A DNA stretch of 15,236 bases, taken from NCBI GenBank assembly GCA_035263705.1, contig DATFRA010000148.1, positions 1 through 15,236 of the forward strand, given 5' to 3'. The stretch's first letter is position 1. Every line of letters starts with the position of its first letter. The notes beneath the pieces are model-generated. The model made no database searches. It saw only the letters and a list, made by a program, of their open reading frames with translations, and was not told the DNA's origin. Positions 7,442-13,799 of this stretch are shown here, in pieces. Source of the stretch: DASZHJ01 sp035263705. GTDB taxonomy: Bacteria > Pseudomonadota > Alphaproteobacteria > ATCC43930 > CGMCC-115725. A program made the position numbers and the translations under genes.

Positions 7442-7471
7442 CCTATACCGCGACAGCCCCGCGCCTGCCAA
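7442..7471 (-). promoter_or_regulatory. Candidate sigma-70 promoter of aroG
   Basis: On the minus strand, TTGGCA (7471-7466) matches the -35 consensus at five of six bases. TATAGG (7447-7442) follows as the -10 after an 18-base spacer. A start about 7 bases downstream would give a leader of roughly 36 nucleotides containing the hairpin and the GAGAGG site. This is the best-looking promoter in the window. Confidence 0.45.
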
Positions 7472-7489
7472 GGTGCGTCGATGCCGTGA

Positions 7490-7669
7490 CTACTCGACCT
7501 TCGCCGGCTCGACCTGAGCGACGTCGGCGCGCAAGCCCTTTATCTGGTCATTGATGGCCTCGAGGCTCTGGCATGCGTTCTGCATCAGCGAGATGAGCTG
7601 CAGAAAGCCGATTCCGAGGATGATGATGGCCGTTAGCTCAAACCAGTGATCGCCGATCCAATTCACCAT
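7490..7669 (-). CDS. 59-residue single-pass membrane protein, unknown function
   Basis: I do not recognise this protein. It starts at an ATG (7669) preceded by GAGGGGG at suitable spacing, a strong ribosome binding site that makes a real gene likely. Residues 11-30 (ELTAIIILGIGFLQLISLMQ) form one hydrophobic helix. The remaining 29 residues are polar and look helical or coiled-coil prone (SLEAINDQIKGLRADV). There is no cleavage site, so it is probably a membrane-anchored peptide. It lies between the DUF2272 lipoprotein and aroG on the same strand; 74 bases separate it from the former and 90 from the latter. The aroG promoter falls inside that second gap, so aroG is probably transcribed separately. 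Possible roles are an anchor or small regulator of a larger envelope protein, but nothing shows which. Confidence 0.7.
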   Translation of the reverse strand: MVNWIGDHWFELTAIIILGIGFLQLISLMQNACQSLEAINDQIKGLRADVAQVEPAKVE

Positions 7670-7743
7670 GGCGCCCCCTCGAGATGACCCTATTGGCGGG
7701 TGTGGAGACGACCATACAGCAATCCGCTGTCGGGTGCTGAGGC

Positions 7744-8649
7744 TCACTCGTCCCGCGCGGCCTCCGCGTCGGCGTCGTAAAGGACGCGCAGCACCACGAA
7801 CCAGCGATAGCGCCGATCGAGCACGAACTCGCCCTGATTGCCGAGGGTCCCACGGTCGGTGATCGGCACGTGTGTCAGGCGCACGGCGTCCTCGACATTG
7901 CCGCCGACGAGGTCGAGCATCCCAGGCCTCGCGCTCACCGCGACCCCGCAATGGCCGGGCCAGAGATACGGTGTCGGCAAATCGCGGAAGGTCAGATCGG
8001 CCGCGCGATAGCGCCCGCGGCAGACGAGGTCGCCGGGCCTTGGCGCATAGGCGTCGGGCGGTTCCGCGCGCAGGATCGGCGAGCGGCCCGCCGCCGCGGC
8101 GTTCACGTAGGTGGCGTGGTTCGGCGCATAGGGAAACCGGTCGCCGGCGCCCGCGATGCGCATCACATAGGAGATGAACGCCGCCGACCACGCGTAGTGT
8201 TCGTCGTCGGTGAAGGGGAACACCGTGCCGCGCGCGTCGTGCTTGCCCGTCCAGGCGCTCGCGCTCTCGTCCGGATTCTGCCCGAGCCACCAATACTCGC
8301 CGACGCGCTGCCAGAGGCCCGGCAGGCGCTCAGGCTTCTCCGACGCCGAGCCCGGCTCAGAGCCCTCGAGCGCGGGATCGTCGATCAGTGATCCGAAGAG
8401 CCGCCACTCCCTGAGCGCGATCGCCACAACATTCGCGCGCACGAAGGGTTCGTACGGCTTCGCCGCGAACGTCGGCGCGTGCCCCGATGGCGTCGGTGTG
8501 CAGGCGACGAGGAGAAGTGGAGTCCAAAAAAGCAAAAGGACCTTGGCGCGGAGGTCGCAGAGGATTCGCTGAGGACGCGGAGGTCTCGATACCCTCTGCG
8601 CCCTCTGCGAATCCTCCGCGTCCTCAGCGCTAAAGCGTTCCCTTTTCAA
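7744..8649 (-). CDS. DUF2272-type lipoprotein, NlpC/P60- or CHAP-like fold
   Basis: Predicted envelope lipoprotein. The hydrophobic run VLLLFWTPLLLVAC ends in an LVAC lipobox (Cys50 in this numbering). The mature part shows YAWSAAFISYVMR (152-164), PNHATYVNA, APRPGDLVCRGRYR (202-215) and PGHCGVAVS (231-239), the layout of DUF2272, which resembles NlpC/P60 or CHAP peptidases. The usual catalytic Cys position appears to be Ser155. The start is debatable. TTG at 8649 overlaps the ndh stop as TTGA, supplies the basic MKRER n-region, and gives 301 residues, but about 30 of them are encoded by a palindromic repeat. TTG at 8535 has an AAGG site and gives 263 residues, but its signal has no positive charge. 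It follows ndh and may be coupled to it. A cell-wall role is inference from the fold. Confidence 0.8.
   Translation of the reverse strand: MKRERFSAEDAEDSQRAQRVSRPPRPQRILCDLRAKVLLLFWTPLLLVACTPTPSGHAPTFAAKPYEPFVRANVVAIALREWRLFGSLIDDPALEGSEPGSASEKPERLPGLWQRVGEYWWLGQNPDESASAWTGKHDARGTVFPFTDDEHYAWSAAFISYVMRIAGAGDRFPYAPNHATYVNAAAAGRSPILRAEPPDAYAPRPGDLVCRGRYRAADLTFRDLPTPYLWPGHCGVAVSARPGMLDLVGGNVEDAVRLTHVPITDRGTLGNQGEFVLDRRYRWFVVLRVLYDADAEAARDE
8545..8638. repeat. Palindromic repeat at the 5' end of the DUF2272 gene
   Basis: A perfect 17-base inverted repeat, CGCTGAGGACGCGGAGG (8567-8583) and its complement (8613-8629), is flanked and spaced by further CTCTGCG/CGCAGAG units. The wording (GAGGACGCGGAGG, CCTCTGCGCCCTCTGCG) is that of a widespread bacterial intergenic palindrome known for giving spurious peptides rich in SAEDAED and RAQR, exactly what appears here in translation. 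It sits directly after the ndh stop, so it could shield the ndh message end. The whole element is open in the frame of the lipoprotein gene. Confidence 0.75.
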
Positions 8650-9971
8650 TGCAGCTTCACCACCGGTTCGGTGCGGCGAGTGATCAGGCGCGCGAGGGTG
8701 TCGAGGGTCACCTTGGTGAGGCCGTGCAGCGCGTACTCGTGCAGCTTGTACAGCGAGATGTACATGACGCGGGCGAACAGGCCCTGGATCACGATGCTGC
8801 CGCCGATCAGCCTGCCCATCAAGCTGCCGACGGTGCTGTAGTGCCCGAGCGAGACCAGCGAGCCGAAATCGCGATACTGGAAGGGTCGCACCGGCTCGCC
8901 CCGCAGATGCCGGGGCAGCTCGCGCGCGAGATGCGAGGCCTGCTGGTGCGCCGCCTGGGCGCGCGGCGGCACCGCGCGGTCGGTGCCGAGCCAGGGTGCT
9001 GCCGCGCAATCGCCGAAGGCAAACACCCGGTCGTCCCGCGTCGTCTGCAGGCTCGGCCGGACGACGAGCTGGTTGAGACGGTTGCTCTCCAGCCCGTCGA
9101 GCTCCCGGAGGAACACCGGCGCCTTGACGCCCGCGGCCCACACGACGAGCTCCGCCGGAATCCGTCTCCCATCGGCGAGCCGCACGCCGTCGGCGGCCAC
9201 CTCGGCGACCGGTGCGCCAGTGAGCACCTGGATGTTGAGATCGCGGAGGAGATCCTGGGTCGCGAGCGCGATGCGCTCGGGCAGCGCCGGCAGGATCCGC
9301 TCCGCGGCCTCGATCACGGTGAGCTTGATGTCCTTGTCGGGATCGATGCGGTCGAGGCCGTAGGCGACCAGCTCGCGCGTGGTCTTGTGCAACTCCGCCG
9401 CGAGCTCGACGCCGGTGGCGCCCGCGCCGATAATGGCGACGTTGAGCTGCTCGGGGCGGAGCGGCTCGAGCTGCGCGTGGGCGCGGATGCAGGCGTTGAC
9501 CAGCCGCCGGTGGAAGCGCGCGGCCTCGCCAGGCGTATCAAGCTCGATGGCGTGCTGGGCGACGCCCGGCGTGCCGAAGTCGTTGGTAACGCCGCCCACC
9601 GCCATCACGAGCACGTCATAGGCCTCGGCGCGCGCCGGCGTCACCTGCGTGCCGTCTTCGTCGAAGACCGGCGCCACGCGCACCTCGCGCCGCCTGCGGT
9701 CGAGCCCGATCACCTCGCCGACGCGATAGCGGAAATGATGCCAGTGCGACTGCGCGAGATAGTCGAGCTCGTGCTTGCCGACGTCCATGCTCCCTGCGGC
9801 GACCTCGTGCAGCAGCGGCTTCCAGAGGTGGGCGCGCGCCTTGTCGATGAGCGTCACGGCGGCGCGGCCGCGCCGGCCCAGCCGGTCGCCCAGCCGCGTC
9901 GCGAGCTCGAGGCCGCCCGCACCGCCGCCCACGATGACGATGCGCGGCTGTCGCTCCCTTGGGTCCGGCAT
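8646..9971 (-). CDS. ndh: Type II NADH:quinone dehydrogenase
   Basis: Single-subunit, non-proton-pumping enzyme that passes electrons from NADH through FAD to membrane quinone. The N-terminal FAD site is RIVIVGGGAGGLELAT (GGGAGG at 15-20). The NADH-binding Rossmann motif is IIGAGATGVELAAEL, and the second FAD contact is FAFGDCAA. The C-terminal stretch GSLMGRLIGGSIVIQGLF and following residues are amphipathic to hydrophobic, as expected for membrane attachment. I chose ATG 9971 (441 residues) because AGGGAG precedes it and the FAD motif follows quickly. ATG 9983 is an alternative four codons longer. A still longer frame to 10112 adds a low-quality N-terminus and would abut the divergent kinase. 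Its stop overlaps the candidate TTG start of the lipoprotein gene. Family identification is firm; the quinone used is not visible. Confidence 0.93.
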   Translation of the reverse strand: MPDPRERQPRIVIVGGGAGGLELATRLGDRLGRRGRAAVTLIDKARAHLWKPLLHEVAAGSMDVGKHELDYLAQSHWHHFRYRVGEVIGLDRRRREVRVAPVFDEDGTQVTPARAEAYDVLVMAVGGVTNDFGTPGVAQHAIELDTPGEAARFHRRLVNACIRAHAQLEPLRPEQLNVAIIGAGATGVELAAELHKTTRELVAYGLDRIDPDKDIKLTVIEAAERILPALPERIALATQDLLRDLNIQVLTGAPVAEVAADGVRLADGRRIPAELVVWAAGVKAPVFLRELDGLESNRLNQLVVRPSLQTTRDDRVFAFGDCAAAPWLGTDRAVPPRAQAAHQQASHLARELPRHLRGEPVRPFQYRDFGSLVSLGHYSTVGSLMGRLIGGSIVIQGLFARVMYISLYKLHEYALHGLTKVTLDTLARLITRRTEPVVKLH

Positions 9972-10111
9972 AGGCTCCCTCATCCGGGGATGGCGAGATA
10001 CCTCGCATCGTAGACAATTTCTTAACCGGTTGGGCGGAGGCTGCGTAGAATCTCTGGCTTCGCCCCGAACCTCTTGGTTGCGTTCTCGTTTCACGAGTCC
10101 GAAGCACCGCA
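9972..10111. promoter_or_regulatory. Divergent promoter region between ndh and the membrane kinase
   Basis: This 140-base gap must hold promoters for ndh (minus) and the histidine kinase (plus). It contains the AT-richer stretch ACAATTTCTTAACCGGTTGG near 10014-10033, with the 8-base palindrome AACCGGTT at 10024-10031, and a TAGAAT that could be a plus-strand -10. I found no -35/-10 pair good enough to call. The gap is too short for a missed gene of normal size. Confidence 0.4.
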
Positions 10112-11482
10112 ATGTCGAACCTCGAAGCCCGCGTACGCGCCGAGCAGCTGCGTCTCCTTTTCAAATCGCCGATCTCGTTCCTCGGCTCCGCGGCAACGGC
10201 GGCGGTCGCGGCCGCCGTGCTCGGGGGCCGCATCGATGCCTGGCTGCTGCTGAGCTGGGCCGGCTTGACCCTGGCCTGGCTCGGGGGGCGCGCCGTGCTT
10301 TGGCTCTGGTTCCGGCGCGAGACCAGCGACCAGGCGCTGATCGCACGCTGGTCTTGGCGCGCGGTGGGCATCATGGCGGCGAGCGGGATTCTCTGGGGCC
10401 TGTTCGGCGCCGCGTTCTATCTGCCGGCCGATCCAGAGTTCTCCGCGTTCATGATCCTGGTGGTGGCGAGCATGCTGGCTGGCGGCGCCTTCATGTATGC
10501 CGCCTATCTGCCGGCATATTACGCCTTCATCGTCTGCTGCACGCTGCCGATCGCGGCGGCGGCCTTCCAGCACGGCACGCCCAGCTCGATCGTGTTCGGG
10601 CTCATGACACTCGCCTATCTCGCCTCCATGCTGGGGATGGGCCGGACGATGAACCGCAGCATCGTCAAGATGATCGGGCTGCGCTTCGCGAACGCCGACC
10701 TGGTCGCCAATCTGCGCCAGGCGAAGGAGACCGCGGAGATCGCGAGCCGGGTCAAGTCGGAGTTCCTCGCCACCATGAGCCACGAGCTCCGCACGCCGCT
10801 CAATGCCGTGCTGGGCTTTTCGGAGATGATCCAAGCGGGCACCTCGGGCCCTATCGACGCGAAATACCGGGCCTACGCCGCCGACATTCATTCCTCGGGC
10901 GAGCACTTGCTGGCGCTGATCTCGGACATCCTGGATATCTCCAAGATCGAATCCGGCCGGCTCGACATCCACGACGACCGCGCCTCGCTCGCGGATATCA
11001 TGCCCCGCTGTCTGCGCCTGATCGCGCCGCGCGCCGCGGAGGGCGAGCTCGCGCTCATCGAGCGCCTGCCGCCCGATCTTCCCGACGTGATCGTGGACGA
11101 GGTCCGGATCAAGCAGGCGTTGATCAACCTGCTGTCGAATGCCGTGAAGTTCACGCCGGCAGGCGGGCGGATCGAGGTGTCCGCCCGCACCGCGGAGGAC
11201 GGCGGCGTCGAGATCGCGGTCGCCGACGACGGCATCGGCATGCGGCCCGAAGATGTGCCGGTGGCGCTCGAGCCGTTCCGCCAGCTCGACAGCCGCCTCG
11301 CGCGGCCCTACGAAGGCACCGGCCTCGGCCTGCCGCTCGCCAAGCGATTGATCGAGCTCCACGGCGGCGCGCTCGTGATCGACACCGCGCCCGAGCGCGG
11401 CACCCGCGTCGCGCTCCGCCTGCCGCCCGAGCGCGTGATCCGGCGCGGGTCCGCCGCCTTCAGCGCCAGCGCGGCGGATTAA
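10112..11482 (+). CDS. Membrane sensor histidine kinase
   Basis: A 456-residue inner-membrane kinase. The first 176 residues contain about six hydrophobic segments (roughly 21-38, 43-67, 85-104, 111-131, 133-152 and 158-176) with little periplasmic loop, so the signal is probably sensed in or at the membrane. A short linker leads to the HisKA domain, TMSHELRTPLNAVLGFSEM, with phosphorylated His224. The ATPase domain follows: NLLSNAVKFTP, ADDGIGMRP, a PFRQLDS F box and GTGLGLPLAK. All catalytic boxes are intact. No response regulator or receiver domain is present, so its partner is encoded elsewhere. Its kinase half closely resembles that of the CBS kinase at 3345-4565, as PleC/DivJ-type kinases do. 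It is transcribed away from ndh, and its stop overlaps the convergent gor stop by four bases. The input signal is unknown. Confidence 0.93.
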   Translation: MSNLEARVRAEQLRLLFKSPISFLGSAATAAVAAAVLGGRIDAWLLLSWAGLTLAWLGGRAVLWLWFRRETSDQALIARWSWRAVGIMAASGILWGLFGAAFYLPADPEFSAFMILVVASMLAGGAFMYAAYLPAYYAFIVCCTLPIAAAAFQHGTPSSIVFGLMTLAYLASMLGMGRTMNRSIVKMIGLRFANADLVANLRQAKETAEIASRVKSEFLATMSHELRTPLNAVLGFSEMIQAGTSGPIDAKYRAYAADIHSSGEHLLALISDILDISKIESGRLDIHDDRASLADIMPRCLRLIAPRAAEGELALIERLPPDLPDVIVDEVRIKQALINLLSNAVKFTPAGGRIEVSARTAEDGGVEIAVADDGIGMRPEDVPVALEPFRQLDSRLARPYEGTGLGLPLAKRLIELHGGALVIDTAPERGTRVALRLPPERVIRRGSAAFSASAAD

Positions 11483-12858
11483 TCGGCGGCGAGGTCGGCC
11501 TTGGGCTCCGGCACCTTCTCGCGCATGGTCACGAATTCCTCCGCCGCGGTCGGATGGATGCCGATGGTGCGGTCAAACTGCCGCTTGGTGGCGCCGCATT
11601 GGAGCGCGATGCCGAGCCCCTGGATGATCTCCGGCGCATCTCGGCCCACCATGTGGCAGCCGAGCACGCGGTCGCTCTTGCGGTCGACCACCAGCTTCAT
11701 CAAGGTGCGCTCCTGACGGCCTGAGAGCGTGTATTTCATCGGCCGGAACCGCGTGCGATAGACGTCGACGGCGCCCACCCTTTCGCGCGCCACATGCTCG
11801 GCGAGGCCGACCGTGCCCACGGGCGGCTGGCTGAACACGGCCGTCGGCACGTTGTGGTGGTCGACGGTCGTGAAGTTCTCATTGAAGAGCGTCTCCGCGA
11901 TCGCGCGGCCCTCGGCGATCGCCACCGGCGTCAGGTTAAGCCGATCCGTCACGTCGCCGATCGCATAGATGTGCGGGACCGACGTGCGCTGCGCCTCGTC
12001 GATCACGATCGCCTCGGCCTCGTTCAGCCTGACGCCCACCTCGGCGAGCCCGAGATCCCGCGTCGTCGGCCGGCGGCCCGTCGCATAGAGGATCACGTCC
12101 GCCGAGATCTTCGCGCCGTCCTTGAGGGTCGCGACCAGGCCGTCGGCGGTCTTGTCGATGCGCGTCACGTGCGTGTGCGCGCGGATCTCGATGCCGCGCG
12201 CCGTCATCTCCTCCGCGAGGGCCACCCGGATGTCGTGATCGAAATGCCGCAGCACTTGCGCAGCCCGGATCGCGACCGTGACCTTGGAGCCCAGCGTGGC
12301 GAATATCCCCGCGAATTCCATGGCGATGTAGCCGCCGCCCACGATCAGCACGCGCTTCGGGAGCGCCTTCAGGTCGAGCGCCTCGTTGGAGCTGATCGCG
12401 TGCTCGATGCCGGGGATCTCCAGCATCTCGGGATAGGCGCCGGTCGCGACCATGATATGGGCGGCAGTCACGCGCTTGCCGTCGATCTCGACCGTGTGCG
12501 GGTCGACCAGCCTTGCGTGCCCCTCGAAGATCGCGACGTTCGCGCTCGTGAGCAGGTTCACGTAGACGCCGTGGAGCCGGTCGAGTTCCTTATTCTTGGC
12601 GACGATCAGCCGCGCCCAGTCGAACTTGAGCTCGCCGAGCGTCCAGCCGAAGCCCGCGCTATCCTCAAAGGCGTCCGCGAACTCCGCGCCGTAGACCAGC
12701 AGCTTCTTCGGCACGCAGCCCCGGAGCACGCAGGTGCCGCCGATCCGCACGGCCTCGGCGATGCCCACCTTGGCACCGTAGGAGCCCGCCCGCCGCGAGC
12801 CCGCGACGCCGCCAGAGCCCGCGCCGATGGTGAAGAGATCGAAATCATACCGGGCCAT
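11479..12858 (-). CDS. gor: Glutathione-disulfide reductase
   Basis: Flavoenzyme dimer that reduces oxidised glutathione with NADPH in the cytosol. The N-terminal FAD motif is FTIGAGSGGVAGSR (GAGSGG at 12-17). The redox-active disulfide is GGTCVLRGCVPKK (Cys43, Cys48), and the KKLLVYG that follows is typical of the plant/cyanobacterial-like glutathione reductases of alphaproteobacteria. The cofactor-binding motif VGGGYIAMEFAGIFATLGS lies mid-protein, followed by basic AIRAAQVLR consistent with NADPH. The C-terminal HPTAAEEF (His435, Glu440) supplies the acid-base pair. At 459 residues it is full length. The ATG at 12858 has an excellent AAGGAGA site at 12871-12865. It is convergent with the kinase gene, and a short gap separates it from the divergent pseudouridine synthase. 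Confidence 0.97.
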   Translation of the reverse strand: MARYDFDLFTIGAGSGGVAGSRRAGSYGAKVGIAEAVRIGGTCVLRGCVPKKLLVYGAEFADAFEDSAGFGWTLGELKFDWARLIVAKNKELDRLHGVYVNLLTSANVAIFEGHARLVDPHTVEIDGKRVTAAHIMVATGAYPEMLEIPGIEHAISSNEALDLKALPKRVLIVGGGYIAMEFAGIFATLGSKVTVAIRAAQVLRHFDHDIRVALAEEMTARGIEIRAHTHVTRIDKTADGLVATLKDGAKISADVILYATGRRPTTRDLGLAEVGVRLNEAEAIVIDEAQRTSVPHIYAIGDVTDRLNLTPVAIAEGRAIAETLFNENFTTVDHHNVPTAVFSQPPVGTVGLAEHVARERVGAVDVYRTRFRPMKYTLSGRQERTLMKLVVDRKSDRVLGCHMVGRDAPEIIQGLGIALQCGATKRQFDRTIGIHPTAAEEFVTMREKVPEPKADLAAD

Positions 12859-12989
12859 GCGGCGTCTCCTTCCAGTGCCGTTCCAGTGTTGCCCAGCGGG
12901 GGGTAAAACGGTAGGGGATGCCTGAATATCGGACCGAAGGCCGTCATGCCCATCGCACCCGCTGCAGCCCTGCCATGCGCGAGGCCTGC

Positions 12990-13673
12990 GTGACCCCGCA
13001 AGAGCTGCAGGCCCGCGTCCTCTACCGCGACGGCAGCGTGCTCGTCATCGACAAGCCCGCGGGCCTTGCCGTGCATCCGGGACCGAGCACGCCCGAGAGC
13101 CTCGAGCGGTACTTGGCCGCGCTACGCTTCGGCATCCGCGATGTGCCTCGCCTCGTCCACCGGCTCGACCGTGACACCAGCGGCTGCCTGGTGCTGGCAC
13201 GCCACGCCCGCGGCGCCAGCAAGCTCGGGCGTCTTTTCTCCTCGGCTGCAGTGAAGAAGACCTACTGGGCCGTCGTCGAGGGCAGGCCGCCGGCGTCCGA
13301 GGGCGTCATCGACCGCCCGCTCCGCAAGGTCACGCGCAAGGAGGGCTGGCGCATGGTGCCGGACAAATCGGGCCAGCGTGCCCTCACCCGCTTCCGCGTA
13401 CTCGGATCGAGCCGCGAATTCACCTGGCTCGAACTCGCGCCCGAGACCGGCCGGACCCACCAGCTCCGCGTGCACTGCGCCACCGAGGGCTTCCCGGTGC
13501 TGGGAGACTCCGTCTACGGCCCGGACAAATCTCCGCGCGTGCCGCTGCATCTGCATGCGCGTTCCGTGAAAATTCCCCTGGGTGGGGATCGCGGGGCCAT
13601 TACCGTCGCGGCCGATCCGCCGGAGCACATGCTGGCAATGCTTGCCGAGTGTCGATACGACCCGACCAATTGA
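12990..13673 (+). CDS. RluA-family RNA pseudouridine synthase
   Basis: Converts specific uridines in rRNA or tRNA to pseudouridine. The catalytic motif HRLDRDTSG is at 58-66, with Asp60 the expected nucleophile. VLVIDKPAGLAVHPG lies before it, and GRTHQLRVHC then GDSVYG after it, as in all RluA members. There is no N-terminal S4 domain, so it is not an RluC/RluD-like form, and the exact target cannot be assigned. I prefer the GTG start at 12990 (227 residues), because GAGG precedes it and MTPQELQARVLYRDG is a typical family opening. ATGs in frame at 12975 and 12918 give 5 or 24 extra residues of poor quality. It is divergent from gor and convergent with the ABC exporter. Confidence 0.9.
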   Translation: MTPQELQARVLYRDGSVLVIDKPAGLAVHPGPSTPESLERYLAALRFGIRDVPRLVHRLDRDTSGCLVLARHARGASKLGRLFSSAAVKKTYWAVVEGRPPASEGVIDRPLRKVTRKEGWRMVPDKSGQRALTRFRVLGSSREFTWLELAPETGRTHQLRVHCATEGFPVLGDSVYGPDKSPRVPLHLHARSVKIPLGGDRGAITVAADPPEHMLAMLAECRYDPTN

Positions 13674-13692
13674 CGAGATCAATCCTCCGTAT

Positions 13693-13780
13693 CGTCATGG
13701 CCGGGCTTGTCCCGGCCATCAACGGGTTTAGTTACGAGAGGAAGAACACGTGGATGCCCGGCACAAGGCCGGGCATGACG
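13693..13780. repeat. Double-hairpin palindromic repeat, possible bidirectional terminator
   Basis: Two 32-base arms, 13693-13724 and 13749-13780, are inverted copies of each other (five differences). Each arm alone folds into a 9-base-pair hairpin with a 5-base loop (ATGGCCGGG/CCCGGCCAT in the left arm). Two of the stem positions differ between the arms by paired G-C/C-G swaps, so base pairing is kept. It has the CGTCATG...CCGGGC...CTTGT wording of a dispersed alphaproteobacterial repeat. It lies between the converging ends of the pseudouridine synthase and permease genes, where it could stop transcription from both sides. No long T-run accompanies it. Confidence 0.8.
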
Positions 13781-13799
13781 CATAAAAGAGGTCACATGA

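Noticed and set aside
8650..9141. N-terminal extension of the DUF2272 protein to an upstream start within ndh
   Set aside because: The extension lies entirely inside ndh in another frame, has shadow-like composition, and would bury the signal peptide in the middle of the protein.
9775..11724. A 649-codon open frame on the plus strand spanning the ndh start and the membrane kinase
   Set aside because: It runs out of frame across two well-identified genes. Its translation is Arg/Ala/Gly-rich with no recognisable domain, as expected for a shadow frame in GC-rich DNA.
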